From the NCBI RefSeq assembly GCF_001598815.1, contig NZ_BCZQ01000019.1, positions 89,357 to 153,356 of the forward strand: a stretch of 64,000 nucleotides of DNA, given 5' to 3'. The stretch's first letter is position 1. Every line of letters begins with the position of its first letter. This DNA is from Sphingopyxis terrae subsp. terrae NBRC 15098 (GTDB lineage Bacteria > Pseudomonadota > Alphaproteobacteria > Sphingomonadales > Sphingomonadaceae). A model generated the notes under the pieces. It was not told the origin of the DNA. It saw nothing but the letters and a program-made list of their open reading frames with translations, and searched no databases. A program made the position numbers and the translations under genes. This document shows positions 42,452 through 52,418 of this stretch, piece after piece.

Positions 42452-45445
42452 ATGACCGACAGCACGCCTACTGCAGAACAGCGCGATTACCGCGACACCG
42501 TCTTCCTGCCCAAGACCGACTTTCCGATGAAGGCCGGCCTGCCGCAGAAGGAGCCGCTGATTCTGGCGAAATGGCTCGAGGGCAATCTGGAGGGGCAGAT
42601 TCGCGAAGCCCGCAAGGGCCGCGACCAGTTTATCCTCCACGACGGACCGCCTTACGCGAATGGCGACATGCATATCGGCCATGCGCTCAACCATATCCTG
42701 AAGGACATGGTCGTCCGTACCCAGACGCTGAAGGGCAAGGACGCGCCTTATGTGCCCGGCTGGGATTGCCACGGGCTGCCGATCGAGTGGAAGGTCGAGG
42801 AGCAGTATCGCAAGAAAAAGCTCAACAAGGACGAGGTTCCGGTCGAGGAATTCCGCGCCGAATGCCGCGCCTATGCGCAGCATTGGGTCGACACCCAGCG
42901 CGAGCAGCTGAAGCGCCTCGGCATCGGCGGCGACTGGGACCATCCGTACCTCACGATGGATTATGAGGCCGAGGCCACCATCGTGCGCGAACTGCTGAAG
43001 TTCGCCGCCAACGACATGCTCTATCGCGGCGCCAAGCCGGTGATGTGGTCGCCGGTCGAAAAGACCGCGCTCGCCGAAGCCGAGATCGAATATGAGGATA
43101 TCGTCTCGACGCAGATCGATGTGGCGTTCGAGATTGTCGAGAGCCCGATCGCCGAACTGGTCGGCGCGCATGCGGTGATCTGGACGACGACCCCGTGGAC
43201 GATCCCGGTCAACCAGGCTTTGGCCTATGGGCCGGAAGTCGAGTATGTTGTGGCGGAGGTCGAAGGCCGACGCCATCTCGTTGCATTGCCACTGCTGGGG
43301 GAATTTTCGCGCCGGGCATTTCCGGGCAAATTTGGCATCCAATCGCAAGAGGATGGGACTGGCGTAATGACCGCGCCGCGCATCGTCTGGACGGGCAAAG
43401 GCTCCGACCTCGCCGGCACCATCGCCCGCCACCCGATGCACGCGCTCGGCGGCTTCTTCGCCCGCCCGCGCCCCTTCCTCGCGGGCGATTTCGTCACCAC
43501 CGACAGCGGCACGGGCCTCGTCCATATGTCGCCCGACCATGGCGAGGATGATTTCGACCTCTGCAAGGCGAACGGCATCGACCCCGTCTTCGCGGTCGAG
43601 GGCGACGGCAAATATCGCGAAGATTGGGCATGGCTTGGCGGTCAGGGCAGCGTGATCAACCCCAAGTTCAACGCTCCCGACGGCCCGATCTGTTCGGACC
43701 TTCGCGACGCCGGCGCGCTGCTCGCAGCCAGCGCCGACTACAAGCACAGCTACCCGCACAGCTGGCGCTCGAAGGCCAAGATCATCTTCCGCTGCACCCC
43801 GCAATGGTTCGTGCCGATGGACAAGGTGATGACCCATATCGAGCCCAAGGCGCCGCGCGAGCAGCGCTGGGAGAGCGAAGGCGGCGCGATCAACCCCGCC
43901 GAAGAGGGCCTGTGCGACGCCCCGACCTTGCGGCAGGCGGCAATGCAGGCGATCGACGACACCCGCTTCGTCCCCGCCAAGGGCCGCAACCGCATCGGGT
44001 CGATGGTCGAGGGGCGCCCCGACTGGGTGCTCAGCCGCCAGCGCGCATGGGGCGTGCCGATCACGCTGTTCGTCGACCGCAAGACCGGGCAATATCTCAA
44101 CGACCCGCTCGTCAACGACCGCATCGTCGCAGCCGTTCGCGAGGGCGGCGTCGACGCATGGAGTGACGCGCGCGCGCAGGAATATCTCGGCGATAACTAC
44201 AACGCCGCCGATTACGAGCGCATCACCGACATTCTCGATGTCTGGTTCGATTCGGGCTGCACCCACGCCTTTGTCCTCGAAAGCGGCCGCTGGCCCGCGC
44301 TCGTCCGCCACGACGGCGGCACCCACAGCGCCGACCTCTACCTCGAAGGCAGCGACCAGCATCGCGGCTGGTTCCAGTCGTCGCTGCTCGAAAGCTGCGG
44401 CACGCGCGGGCAGGCGCCGTATAAGGCCGTCCTCACGCACGGCTTCACGATGGACGCCAAGGGCTTCAAAATGTCGAAGTCGCTGGGCAACACAATCAGC
44501 CCGATCGACCTGATGCGCGACTATGGTGCCGACATCCTCCGCCTGTGGGCGCTCAGCGTCGATTTCACCGAGGATCACCGCATCGGCAAGGAAATCCTCG
44601 CCGGGGTTGCCGACCAGTATCGCAAGCTGCGCAATACCTTCCGCTACCTGCTCGGCGCGCTCGACGGGTTTACGGAGGAAGAACGCATCACCGACGTCGC
44701 GGCGATGCCCGAACTCGAACGCTATATGCTGTCGTTGCTCGCCGATCTCGACGCAAAGCTGCGCCAAGCGGTCGATGATTTCGACTATAACGCCTACACG
44801 CGCCTGCTCGCCGATTTCTGCAACGAGGATCTGTCGGCCTTCTATTTCGACATCCGCAAGGACGTCCTTTACTGCGACCTCGGCCCCGCCGCGCCGCTCG
44901 GCACCGACACTCGCCGCGCCTATCGCAGCGTGCTCGACGTGCTGTTCCACGCCCTCGTCCGCTACGCCGCGCCGGTGCTGGTGTTCACCAGCGAGGAAGT
45001 GTGGGGCACGCGCTATCCCGAAGCGGGCAGCGTGCATTTGCTGGAGTGGCCGGATTTCGCCGCTCTCCTCCGTCACCCCCGCGAAGGCGGGGGTCCAGCT
45101 TCCAACGACGGTGAAAAGCTGGATTCCCGCCTTCGCGGGAATGACGAGTTGATTGAGAAATGGGCGCAAATCCGCGGCACCCGCGCGCTCGTCACCGAAC
45201 GTATCGAACCGTTGCGCCGCGAAAAGACCATCCGCTCCAGCCTTGAAGCCGAAGTATGGCTCCCGAACGAAGCCGGCGACGTCGATTATGAGGAAATCTT
45301 CATCACCTCGACCGTTCATCAAGGCGACTGGGACGTGAAGCGCACCGAAAACCACAAATGCGGCCGTTGCTGGCGTCACCTTCCCGAAGTGACCGCCGAC
45401 GGCGCCTTGTGCAATCGGTGCGAGACGGTATTGGACGCGCAATGA
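42452..45445 (+). CDS. ileS: Isoleucyl-tRNA synthetase with a repeat-derived insertion
   Basis: The 997-residue enzyme charges tRNA-Ile. It shows the HIGH motif (HIGHALNHIL), PGWDCHGLPIEWKVEE, the editing domain (IWTTTPWTIPVNQALAYG), KMSKS (GFKMSKSLGNTISP) and a C-terminal zinc site (KCGRCWRHL and CNRC). At about residues 874-899 the peptide RHPREGGGPASNDGEKLDSRLRGND interrupts the C-terminal anticodon-binding part. It is encoded by the inverted repeat at 45071-45146 and inserted in frame. The usual length is about 930-970 residues. lspA overlaps the stop. Confidence 0.97.
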   Translation: MTDSTPTAEQRDYRDTVFLPKTDFPMKAGLPQKEPLILAKWLEGNLEGQIREARKGRDQFILHDGPPYANGDMHIGHALNHILKDMVVRTQTLKGKDAPYVPGWDCHGLPIEWKVEEQYRKKKLNKDEVPVEEFRAECRAYAQHWVDTQREQLKRLGIGGDWDHPYLTMDYEAEATIVRELLKFAANDMLYRGAKPVMWSPVEKTALAEAEIEYEDIVSTQIDVAFEIVESPIAELVGAHAVIWTTTPWTIPVNQALAYGPEVEYVVAEVEGRRHLVALPLLGEFSRRAFPGKFGIQSQEDGTGVMTAPRIVWTGKGSDLAGTIARHPMHALGGFFARPRPFLAGDFVTTDSGTGLVHMSPDHGEDDFDLCKANGIDPVFAVEGDGKYREDWAWLGGQGSVINPKFNAPDGPICSDLRDAGALLAASADYKHSYPHSWRSKAKIIFRCTPQWFVPMDKVMTHIEPKAPREQRWESEGGAINPAEEGLCDAPTLRQAAMQAIDDTRFVPAKGRNRIGSMVEGRPDWVLSRQRAWGVPITLFVDRKTGQYLNDPLVNDRIVAAVREGGVDAWSDARAQEYLGDNYNAADYERITDILDVWFDSGCTHAFVLESGRWPALVRHDGGTHSADLYLEGSDQHRGWFQSSLLESCGTRGQAPYKAVLTHGFTMDAKGFKMSKSLGNTISPIDLMRDYGADILRLWALSVDFTEDHRIGKEILAGVADQYRKLRNTFRYLLGALDGFTEEERITDVAAMPELERYMLSLLADLDAKLRQAVDDFDYNAYTRLLADFCNEDLSAFYFDIRKDVLYCDLGPAAPLGTDTRRAYRSVLDVLFHALVRYAAPVLVFTSEEVWGTRYPEAGSVHLLEWPDFAALLRHPREGGGPASNDGEKLDSRLRGNDELIEKWAQIRGTRALVTERIEPLRREKTIRSSLEAEVWLPNEAGDVDYEEIFITSTVHQGDWDVKRTENHKCGRCWRHLPEVTADGALCNRCETVLDAQ
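45071..45146. repeat. Inverted palindromic repeat pair inside ileS
   Basis: Arms 45071-45101 and 45116-45146 are 31-base inverted copies with four mismatches and a 14-base spacer. Each has a palindromic core (CCCCCGCGAAGGCGGGGG and TTCCCGCCTTCGCGGGAA). Sequences of this kind are normally intergenic; here they are coding and keep the frame. Confidence 0.9.
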
Positions 45446-45966
45446 GCACGCGTTCTCCCCACCTGCGCTTCGGCCTGATCGTCGCCGCGCTCGCCTTCTG
45501 TCTCGATCAGCTCGTCAAATGGGTGGTGGTCGTGCCGCTGTCGCTCGAAACCCAGCCCTATGGGCAGATCGAGCTGCTGCCGGTCTTCAACCTGACCTGG
45601 GCGGAAAACTGCGGCATTTCGCTGTCGATGTTCGCCAAGTGCAACGACACGACGCGCTGGACGCTCGTCGCATTGACCGCCATCGTCGCGGCGGCGGTCG
45701 CGCTATGGATGACGCGCGAAAAGGCGCGCGGCGACGTCATCGCGCTCGCGATGATCCTCGGCGGCGCGCTCGGCAATATCATCGATCGCGTGCGTTTCGG
45801 CTATGTCGTCGATTTCGCCGATCTGCATTTCGGGGCCTTCCGCCCCTTCATGATCTTCAACGTCGCCGACGCCTGCATCACGCTCGGCGTGCTTTTGCTG
45901 GTTGCGCGCGCGCTGCTCTTCGGCGAAAAGACCCCAGCGGCCGCCGATCAGGCGGCGAAAGAGTAA
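45442..45966 (+). CDS. lspA: Lipoprotein signal peptidase (signal peptidase II)
   Basis: The 174-residue inner-membrane aspartyl protease cleaves prolipoprotein signal peptides. It has four hydrophobic helices, FCLDQLVKWVVV, NLTWAENCGISLSMF, the catalytic Asp in DRVRFGYVVDFADLHF and the second in FNVADACITLGVLLL. The ATG overlaps the ileS stop (ATGA), the usual ileS-lspA order. Confidence 0.96.
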   Translation: MSTRSPHLRFGLIVAALAFCLDQLVKWVVVVPLSLETQPYGQIELLPVFNLTWAENCGISLSMFAKCNDTTRWTLVALTAIVAAAVALWMTREKARGDVIALAMILGGALGNIIDRVRFGYVVDFADLHFGAFRPFMIFNVADACITLGVLLLVARALLFGEKTPAAADQAAKE

Positions 45967-45993
45967 ACGGGGCGCATAGGGAGTCTATTTGAA

Positions 45994-46413
45994 GTGAACC
46001 GGACCAAAGCCATCCTTGCCGCCTCGATCGTCGCGATGACGCTGTCGGCCTGCGGATCGAACAGCCTGTTCAGCCGCCAGCGCCCCGACGAAATGGCGGT
46101 GTCGCGGCAGGCGCCGCTCGTCGTGCCGCCCGATTTCTCGCTGACCCCGCCCGCCCCCGGCGCGGCGCGCCCCGGCAACGAAACCACCGCCGAACAGACG
46201 CTGCGCGCGCTCTTCGGCGGCGAATCGCCGCGCAGCCCGGCCGAAGACGCGATCATCGGCAGCGCCGACGGCGCGCGCGCCGACCCCGGTATCCGCAGCC
46301 AGGTCGGCAGCCCCGACACGCAGGTCGTCGACAAGGGCCTCGTCACCCGCGACATCATCGCCGCGCCGCAGGGCGACGGCCGCGAAGCCAGCGCGTCGAT
46401 CCCCGGCGCCTGA
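45994..46413 (+). CDS. DUF3035 lipoprotein
   Basis: The 139-residue protein begins at GTG 45994 with a lipoprotein signal ending LSAC (Cys20). The mature part carries RQRPDEMAVSRQAPLVVPPDFSLTPPAPG, the DUF3035 hallmark seen downstream of lspA in alphaproteobacteria. Members have been linked to outer-membrane assembly in Caulobacter, which I recall only generally. The gene is 27 bases after lspA and ends at a strong terminator. Confidence 0.85.
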   Translation: MNRTKAILAASIVAMTLSACGSNSLFSRQRPDEMAVSRQAPLVVPPDFSLTPPAPGAARPGNETTAEQTLRALFGGESPRSPAEDAIIGSADGARADPGIRSQVGSPDTQVVDKGLVTRDIIAAPQGDGREASASIPGA

Positions 46414-46436
46414 TTCTGCGCACAAGCAACTGATCG

Positions 46437-46464
46437 AAACGGCCCGGCATCCCCGGGCCGTTTT
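46437..46464 (+). terminator. Rho-independent terminator, probably bidirectional
   Basis: An 11-bp perfect stem (46437-46447 with 46453-46463, arms AAACGGCCCGG/CCGGGCCGTTT) with a 5-base loop is followed by T on the plus strand and has A's on the left side. It closes the ileS-lspA-DUF3035 operon and can serve the convergent gene as well. Confidence 0.88.
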
Positions 46465-47138
46465 CATATCCCCACGAAAATCAGCGAAATCGCGACAAAG
46501 GCGATCAGCGCCTCGACCATCGCGCGTGAGGCATGGAGCGCAGCGCGCAGCCGGCCGATCCGCAGATGCTGCGCAAACCACAATATCTGCAAGCTGCCGA
46601 ACCACAGCAAGGCCGCGAGGAGCAGCGCGAGGCCCCACAGCGGGCTGCCGCCGGGCGCCAGTTGCATCAGCATTCCGCTCGTCGAAACCATCAGCGCAAA
46701 AGGCGCGGTCACATAACATTGGCTATAGAAGGGGGCCTTCAACGACCCACGGTCCAGCTTGACGGCACGCGCGCGCACCAACCGCGCCGCCATGATCAGC
46801 GGAAACAGGCTGAAAAAGGCGACGCGCAGCAGGATGAAGGTCGAATCGTCGTCGACCAGCCTGCCCAGCCCGGCCTGGCGCATCACAATCTCGTTCTGCC
46901 CCACGACCGACAGTTCGACCGCGTGGCAAAGCACCAGCGTCAGGAGCAGGAACAGCGGCGGCGACAGCGTGTCGGTATATTGCTGGTCCTCGGCGTCGCC
47001 CTGCTCGGCGTCCGAATAGTCCATCATCTTGAGCGGCCGCGTCAGCGCGCGCCACAGCGTGACCGGATAGAAGATCAGCCACGACATGATTTCGTACAGC
47101 AGTTCGTCGAGCGACTGGATCAGTTTCAGGAAATCCAT
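46464..47138 (-). CDS. Polytopic membrane protein (Yip1-like)
   Basis: The 224-residue protein has about five hydrophobic segments with an acidic loop (MMDYSDAEQGDAEDQQYTDTLSPP) after the first. The pattern of a membrane surface helix, the PP-containing entry to the first helix and YSQCYVTAPF resembles permease/Yip1-like families in proteobacteria. No function can be assigned. It lies 21 bases from the next upstream gene on this strand, in one unit with dxs. Confidence 0.72.
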   Translation of the reverse strand: MDFLKLIQSLDELLYEIMSWLIFYPVTLWRALTRPLKMMDYSDAEQGDAEDQQYTDTLSPPLFLLLTLVLCHAVELSVVGQNEIVMRQAGLGRLVDDDSTFILLRVAFFSLFPLIMAARLVRARAVKLDRGSLKAPFYSQCYVTAPFALMVSTSGMLMQLAPGGSPLWGLALLLAALLWFGSLQILWFAQHLRIGRLRAALHASRAMVEALIAFVAISLIFVGI

Positions 47139-47159
47139 CGACGCTCCCTTTCCTGCGGA

Positions 47160-47720
47160 TCAGCTCGACGCGCGCGCGTTCGCCACCCGGCGCTCAACCT
47201 CTTCTTCGAATGCCGTGCGCGGCCGCATCCGGTCTAGCGCGTCAAAAATCGCTTCCGCGCGACGATCATATTGATATTTCACGATATAAATATCGCCCGC
47301 CGATCGTTGCAATTCGCCCCCGACGCGCAGCAGAAAGCGTCGCATCGCACGGGTCGTCGGATATTTTTCAGGCGTGTGCAGGAAGAGCCCCACGAACTGC
47401 CCCATGTCGCTAGCGCGCCGGATCGAACGATGCGCGATCACCTGATCCGACCATTCGCGCACCATGATTCCCTTGGCATCGATGCAGATCTGGACGCGCC
47501 GGTCGAACAGGCGTCGGACGATAATCGCGGCGACAAAGCCGAAAAAGGCGATTCCGGCGACCGCAGCACCCGCGACCAGCCATGAACCAGAAACAAGCCC
47601 GGCATTTGCCATCAGCAGCGCCGCCGCAACAAAAGCCAAAGCGCCGACCAGCGCCAGCAGCAGCCGCGGAATCGAATAATATGCTTCGAAGACCTCGCCG
47701 GAGGCCGCCGTGCCGCTCAA
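47160..47720 (-). CDS. Unknown membrane protein with PH/YcxB-like C-terminal domain
   Basis: The 186-residue protein has two hydrophobic helices at about residues 18-70. The soluble C-terminal part ([60 protein letters not shown]) looks like a PH-type small beta domain as in YcxB or STM3941-like proteins. It overlaps the dxs stop by four bases, so it is translated with dxs. Confidence 0.7.
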   Translation of the reverse strand: MSGTAASGEVFEAYYSIPRLLLALVGALAFVAAALLMANAGLVSGSWLVAGAAVAGIAFFGFVAAIIVRRLFDRRVQICIDAKGIMVREWSDQVIAHRSIRRASDMGQFVGLFLHTPEKYPTTRAMRRFLLRVGGELQRSAGDIYIVKYQYDRRAEAIFDALDRMRPRTAFEEEVERRVANARASS

Positions 47721-49645
47721 GCCCGTGCGCCCGCTTCCTCGACCCCCGCGCTATTGTGACGCAGCGCTTTGAGCACGCAATCGACGATCTGCGGCGCATT
47801 CAGCCCCGCGGCGTCATATTGCGCCTGCGGCGAATCCTGATCCTGGAACAGGTCGGGCAGCCGCATCGTGCGCAGCTTCAGCCCCGCGTCGATCAGCCCC
47901 GCGTCGCTTGCCAGCGTCAGCACATGCGCGCCCAGCCCGCCGATCGCGCCCTCCTCGATCGTCACGCAGACCTCGTGGCTCGCCAGCGTCTTGCGGATCA
48001 GCTCCTCGTCGAGCGGCTTGGCGAAGCGCAGGTCGATCACGCTCGTCGACAGGCCGCGCGCTTCCAATGTGTCGGCGGCCTTCAGCGCCTCGGCAAGCCG
48101 GGTGCCGAGCGAGAAGATCGCGACCGTCTTGCCGGCGCGCACGACGCGCCCCTTGCCGATCTGCAGCTTCTCGGGCGTGTCGGGCAGCGGTACGCCGGTG
48201 CCATTGCCGCGCGGATAGCGAAAGGCGATCGGGCCGTCGTCATATTCGGCAGCGGTATAGGTCATATGGACCAGTTCGGCCTCGTCGGCTGCCGCCATCA
48301 CCACCATGTTCGGCAAGGTCGCCAGATAGGTGACGTCGAACGATCCCGCGTGGGTCGATCCGTCGGCGCCGACCAGCCCGGCACGGTCGATCGCAAAGCG
48401 CACTGGCAGATTCTGGATCGCGACGTCGTGGACGACCTGATCATAGGCGCGCTGGAGGAAGGTCGAGTAAATCGCCGCGAACGGCCGCATCCCCTGCGCC
48501 GCGAGCCCCGCCGCGAACGTCACCGCATGCTGCTCGGCGATGCCGACGTCGAAACTCCGGTCGGGATGCGCCTTGGCGAATTTGTCGACCCCGGTGCCCG
48601 ACGGCATCGCAGCGGTGATCGCGACGATGCGCGGGTCACTGTCGGCGAGCTTGGCCAGCGTTTCGCCGAACACATTCTGGTACGCGGGCGGGCCCGGCGG
48701 CGCCTTCGCCTGTTCGCCGGTGATGACGTCAAATTTCTGGACGCCATGATATTTGTCGGCCGCCGCCTCGGCGGGGGCATAGCCCTTGCCCTTCATCGTC
48801 ACCGCGTGGATCAGCACCGGGCCATGGTCGCTGTCGCGGACATTCTCGAGCACCGGGATCAGATGGTCGAGATTATGGCCGTCGATCGGCCCGACATAAT
48901 AAAAGCCCAGCTCCTCGAACAGCGTTCCGCCCATCGCCATGCCGCGCGCGAACTCGTCGGTCTTCCTCGCCGCCTTGTGCAGCGGCTGGGGCAGCTTGCG
49001 GGCGAAGCGCCGCGCGATCTCGCGCAGCTCGACGAACGGCCGCGACGACACCAGCCGCGCCAGATAGGCCGACAGGCCGCCGACCGGCGGCGCGATCGAC
49101 ATGTCATTGTCGTTCAGGATGACGATCAGCCGGTTGCCCGCCTGCTTGGCATTGTTCATCGCCTCATAGGCCATGCCCGCCGACATCGACCCGTCGCCGA
49201 TCACCGCGATCGCGCGGCCGGGTTCGTTCTTCAGCTTGTTCGCGACGGCAAAGCCCAGCGCGGCGCTGATCGAGGTCGACGAATGGGCGGCGCCGAACGG
49301 GTCATATTCGCTCTCGCTGCGCTTGGTGAAGCCCGACAGCCCGCCACCCTGGCGCAGCGTGCGAATGCGGTCGCGGCGACCGGTGATGATCTTGTGCGGA
49401 TAGCATTGGTGGCCGACGTCCCACACGATCTTGTCGCGCGGCGTGTCGAAGACATAATGCAGCGCGGTGGTCAGTTCGACGACGCCCAGCCCCGATCCCA
49501 GATGGCCGCCCGTGGTTCCCACGGCGGAAATGGTTTCGGCGCGCAGTTCGTCGGCGAACTGGCGAAGCTGTTCGGGCTTGAGCTTGCGGAGGTCGGCGGG
49601 GACATCCACCGTGTCGAGCAGCGGCGTATGCGGACGGTCGGTCAT
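47717..49645 (-). CDS. dxs: 1-deoxy-D-xylulose-5-phosphate synthase
   Basis: The 642-residue thiamine diphosphate enzyme condenses pyruvate and glyceraldehyde-3-phosphate in isoprenoid synthesis. It shows [60 protein letters not shown] and [12 protein letters not shown] for ThDP binding, [17 protein letters not shown] with the catalytic Glu, and [17 protein letters not shown]. The start at 49645 is the family N-terminus. Full length. Confidence 0.97.
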   Translation of the reverse strand: MTDRPHTPLLDTVDVPADLRKLKPEQLRQFADELRAETISAVGTTGGHLGSGLGVVELTTALHYVFDTPRDKIVWDVGHQCYPHKIITGRRDRIRTLRQGGGLSGFTKRSESEYDPFGAAHSSTSISAALGFAVANKLKNEPGRAIAVIGDGSMSAGMAYEAMNNAKQAGNRLIVILNDNDMSIAPPVGGLSAYLARLVSSRPFVELREIARRFARKLPQPLHKAARKTDEFARGMAMGGTLFEELGFYYVGPIDGHNLDHLIPVLENVRDSDHGPVLIHAVTMKGKGYAPAEAAADKYHGVQKFDVITGEQAKAPPGPPAYQNVFGETLAKLADSDPRIVAITAAMPSGTGVDKFAKAHPDRSFDVGIAEQHAVTFAAGLAAQGMRPFAAIYSTFLQRAYDQVVHDVAIQNLPVRFAIDRAGLVGADGSTHAGSFDVTYLATLPNMVVMAAADEAELVHMTYTAAEYDDGPIAFRYPRGNGTGVPLPDTPEKLQIGKGRVVRAGKTVAIFSLGTRLAEALKAADTLEARGLSTSVIDLRFAKPLDEELIRKTLASHEVCVTIEEGAIGGLGAHVLTLASDAGLIDAGLKLRTMRLPDLFQDQDSPQAQYDAAGLNAPQIVDCVLKALRHNSAGVEEAGARA

Positions 49646-49691
49646 CGGCCCGTCATAATGGTAAGCGCCGATAGTGTCGAACGAAAAGGCG

Positions 49692-49919
49692 CTATTCGCC
49701 CTCGTCCTCGGCTCGCTTGGCCGCACCGATCTGCGCATAAAGCCCGCGCACCATCAGGTCGGTGAACACCAGCATTACGCCGATCATCCCGATCAGCAGC
49801 GCCACCGCCGCGACCGGAAACGGCCCCAGGCTCTCGATCAGCCCGCGCCGCATCGCAAGCGCCAGCAGCACCGCCGCCGCCATCAACGCATAGCCGGCCA
49901 GGCGCGCGGCGCGGCTCAT
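49692..49919 (-). CDS. Small two-helix membrane protein
   Basis: The 75-residue product has two hydrophobic helices (about residues 7-24 and 35-57) and a charged C-terminus ending KRAEDEGE. No family is recognised. It lies upstream of dxs on the same strand and may share its transcript. Confidence 0.65.
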   Translation of the reverse strand: MSRAARLAGYALMAAAVLLALAMRRGLIESLGPFPVAAVALLIGMIGVMLVFTDLMVRGLYAQIGAAKRAEDEGE

Positions 49920-49982
49920 CGGCGCGCAGTCAGACAGGGACGATCGGTCATCGCCCTATCCTAGCGCGCTGCCGCGCCCGCG

Positions 49983-50873
49983 TCACCCCAGCCCCGCCGA
50001 GCGCATCCGGCGCCGCATCGCCTCTATCAGCAAGCGGACCGCGGGCAGGCCGGCGCGCGACTGTTCGAAGACCAGATGGACGGGCAAGGGCGGCGGCTGT
50101 TCGGCGTTGAGCAGCGCGATCAGGCGTCCGGCATCGACGCCGTCCATCACCTGATAGCTCAGCAGATTCGCGATACCGATCCCCGCTTCGGCGGCCGCCA
50201 TCGCCGCATAGACGGTGTTCACCACCAGCCGCGGGCGCGGCTCGACCCGCCAGCGACGTTCGGCAAAATTCCACTCGCCCGCCGCGCGCGGTCCGGTCGA
50301 TACGATCAGATCATGGCCGGCGAGCGCGTCGATCGTCGCGGGGGCGCCCCGCCGCGCCAGATAGCCGGGGCTCGCGACCAGCATCTGCCGCACCGCGCCG
50401 ATGCGGACCGCCTTCAGGCTCGAATCGGCGAGCGGCCCGATGCGCAGCGCGATGTCGATACCCTCCTCGACGATGCGGACATTGCGGTCGATCAACATCA
50501 TCCGCACCGCCAGCGCATCGTGCCGGGCGAGCAACTCGCCGACCACGGGCAGGACATGCAGCCGCCCGAACATCACCGGCGCGGTCAGATAGAGTTGGCC
50601 GCGCGGTTCCGCCTCGCCGCCGCGCAGCGCCCGCTCGGCCCCCGCAAGATCGGCCAGGATACGCCGCGCCTGCCCCAGAAAGACCGCGCCCTCGTCGGTC
50701 AGCGCGACCGCGCGCGTCGAGCGGTGGAACAGGCTCGTGCCGAGCCTCGCCTCGAGCGCGGCAATGCCCCGCGTCACCGCGGGCGGCGAACTGCCGATCT
50801 TGCGCGCGGCGGCAGCGAATCCGCCTTCGCTCGCCACCGCCACGAACATCTCGAGAGTCAGCAGCCGATCCAT
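49983..50873 (-). CDS. LysR family transcriptional regulator
   Basis: The 296-residue protein has the LysR helix-turn-helix (residues 1-60, MLTLEMFVAVASEGGFAAAARKIGSSPPAVTRGIAALE pattern beginning MDRL) and a C-terminal effector-binding domain. It is divergent from the gene cluster at 51024-53381, with 150 bases between, so it is the likely regulator of that cluster. The effector is unknown. Confidence 0.9.
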   Translation of the reverse strand: MDRLLTLEMFVAVASEGGFAAAARKIGSSPPAVTRGIAALEARLGTSLFHRSTRAVALTDEGAVFLGQARRILADLAGAERALRGGEAEPRGQLYLTAPVMFGRLHVLPVVGELLARHDALAVRMMLIDRNVRIVEEGIDIALRIGPLADSSLKAVRIGAVRQMLVASPGYLARRGAPATIDALAGHDLIVSTGPRAAGEWNFAERRWRVEPRPRLVVNTVYAAMAAAEAGIGIANLLSYQVMDGVDAGRLIALLNAEQPPPLPVHLVFEQSRAGLPAVRLLIEAMRRRMRSAGLG

Positions 50874-51023
50874 CGATTATTCCACATTTTGAAATAGAGA
50901 TGTCCATCAATCGCTGATTATCGCGTCTGCGGCAACACGATAGATGGGGTTTGCGAGCGAGGGAGGCCCCCAACCCCCGATCCCGGCGCCCCGCTCGCGC
51001 CCTCTTGCCCGAAGGTCACCTGC

Positions 51024-51656
51024 ATGGCGCAACATTATCTCCGCACTTTGTTCACCGACGCGGCGCGGCGCCTGCAGGCCCAGCACGGATCGCGCGCCAG
51101 CTACGCACGGATGGAGGCCGACAGTGACGGCAGCGACATGCTGACCGCCCGCGAACTCGACTTCATTGCCGACCGCGACAGCTTCTATCTGGGCAGCATC
51201 ACCGCAGAGGGCTGGCCCTATATCCAGCACCGCGGCGGCCCGCCCGGCTTTCTGCGCCCGCTCGGCGGCAATCGCCTCGGCTTCGCCGATTTTACCGGCA
51301 ACCGCCAATATATCAGCACCGCCAATCTCGCCGGAAATCCGCGCGTGTCGCTGTTCCTGATGGACTATCCCAATCGCCGCCGGCTCAAGCTGATCGGCGA
51401 GGGGCGGATCGTCGACATCGCCGAAGATCCGGCGCTCGTCACCTCGCTGATGCCCGACGGCTACCGCGCAACCCCCGAGCGCGGCTTCGTGATCGATGTG
51501 GCGGGTTTCGACTGGAATTGCCCCCAGCACATAACGCCGCGCTTCACCGAAACCGAAATCTCCGCCGCCGTCCGACCGATGGCTGCCGAACTCAACCAGC
51601 TGCGCGCCGAGCTTGCCGCCCTGCGCGCGGCCCAATCCAGGAAGGAAGACCAATGA
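51024..51656 (+). CDS. Pyridoxamine 5'-phosphate oxidase-like protein
   Basis: The 210-residue protein has a split-barrel flavin-binding domain: FYLGSITAEGWPYIQHRGGPPGFLR, LGFADFTGNRQYISTANL, NPRVSLFLMDYPNRRRLKLIGEGRI. This form is typical of the PNPOx-like group with unknown substrates, not of PdxH itself. The C-terminal ends in a coiled coil. It is the first gene of the LysR-divergent cluster and overlaps the VOC gene by four bases. Confidence 0.88.
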   Translation: MAQHYLRTLFTDAARRLQAQHGSRASYARMEADSDGSDMLTARELDFIADRDSFYLGSITAEGWPYIQHRGGPPGFLRPLGGNRLGFADFTGNRQYISTANLAGNPRVSLFLMDYPNRRRLKLIGEGRIVDIAEDPALVTSLMPDGYRATPERGFVIDVAGFDWNCPQHITPRFTETEISAAVRPMAAELNQLRAELAALRAAQSRKEDQ

Positions 51657-52060
51657 CCAACAAATTGACGACCGGCGCGCACCATATCGGCCTCGCCGTT
51701 CCCGACCTCGAGGCTGCCCGCGATTTCTTCACCGAAGCGCTGGGCTTCGTGGTCGTCGGCGAACGCCCCTCCTACCCCGCGATCTTCGTGTCGGACGGCA
51801 CCACGCTGCTGACGCTCTGGCGGGTCGAGGATCCCGCCACTGCGACGCATTTCGACCGGCGCAAGAATATCGGCCTGCATCATCTGGCACTGGGCGTCGC
51901 CGATCACGCGGCGCTGGGACAAGTGTTCGCCCGCGTGGAGGCGCATCCGGGCGTCCGTATCGAATTTCCGCCGCAGCCGATCGCCGAGGGCGCCCAGCCG
52001 CATCATTTCGTTTGCTTCATGCCCGGCGGCCTCCGTATCGAATTCGCCACCCCTTTCTGA
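51653..52060 (+). CDS. VOC/glyoxalase-family protein
   Basis: The 135-residue protein carries two beta-alpha-beta-beta-beta units. GAHHIGLAVPDLEAARDFFTEALGF holds the first metal His, NIGLHHLALGV the second, and GLRIEFATPF the Glu. The family includes glyoxalase, dioxygenases and fosfomycin-resistance enzymes; the substrate cannot be read. It is translated in overlap with the PNPOx-like gene. Confidence 0.88.
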   Translation: MTNKLTTGAHHIGLAVPDLEAARDFFTEALGFVVVGERPSYPAIFVSDGTTLLTLWRVEDPATATHFDRRKNIGLHHLALGVADHAALGQVFARVEAHPGVRIEFPPQPIAEGAQPHHFVCFMPGGLRIEFATPF

Positions 52061-52080
52061 TCCCACCGACGGAGCCGCCG

Positions 52081-52302
52081 ATGCCCTATGTCCATATCCG
52101 CATCACCCGCGAAGGCGCGTCCGCCGAGGCGAAGCGCGAGCTGATCGCCGGCGTCACCGACCTGCTCCAGCGCGTGCTGGGCAAGAATCCGGCGACGACC
52201 GTTGTGACGATCGACGAGGTCGATATGGACAATTGGGGTATCGGCGGGCTTCCCGTCGGCGAATTTCGCGCCGCGCAGGCGCAACAGGAGACACAGCGAT
52301 GA
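52081..52302 (+). CDS. 4-oxalocrotonate tautomerase-family protein
   Basis: The 73-residue protein begins [20 protein letters not shown], so Pro1 becomes the catalytic N-terminal base after Met removal. The pattern [32 protein letters not shown] fits the small-tautomerase family. The stop overlaps the truncated ydcZ copy. Confidence 0.9.
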   Translation: MPYVHIRITREGASAEAKRELIAGVTDLLQRVLGKNPATTVVTIDEVDMDNWGIGGLPVGEFRAAQAQQETQR

Positions 52303-52418
52303 CCAGCGGCAACGCCCCCACCTTTGCCTCGATCATGTTCCTCACCGGCGTCGGCATCCCGATCCTCGCCGCGCTCAACGGCGGGCTCGGCGGACGGCTG
52401 CTGGAGATCGCAAAATGA
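52299..52418 (+). pseudogene. Truncated 5' copy of the YdcZ-type transporter gene
   Basis: This 39-codon frame ([20 protein letters not shown] then ends LLEIAK) repeats the start of the transporter gene at 52926. Bases 52314-52399 match 52941-53026 with four differences in 86. It overlaps both neighbours (tautomerase stop and DUF1348 start) by four bases, so it may still be translated as a short linking peptide. It looks like the remnant of a duplication or insertion. Confidence 0.8.

Noticed and set aside
42437..45442. A very long open frame on the minus strand opposite ileS
   Set aside because: It lies exactly antisense to a certain ileS gene, is rich in Arg/Ala/Asp in a pattern expected from a GC-rich opposite strand, and shows no domain.
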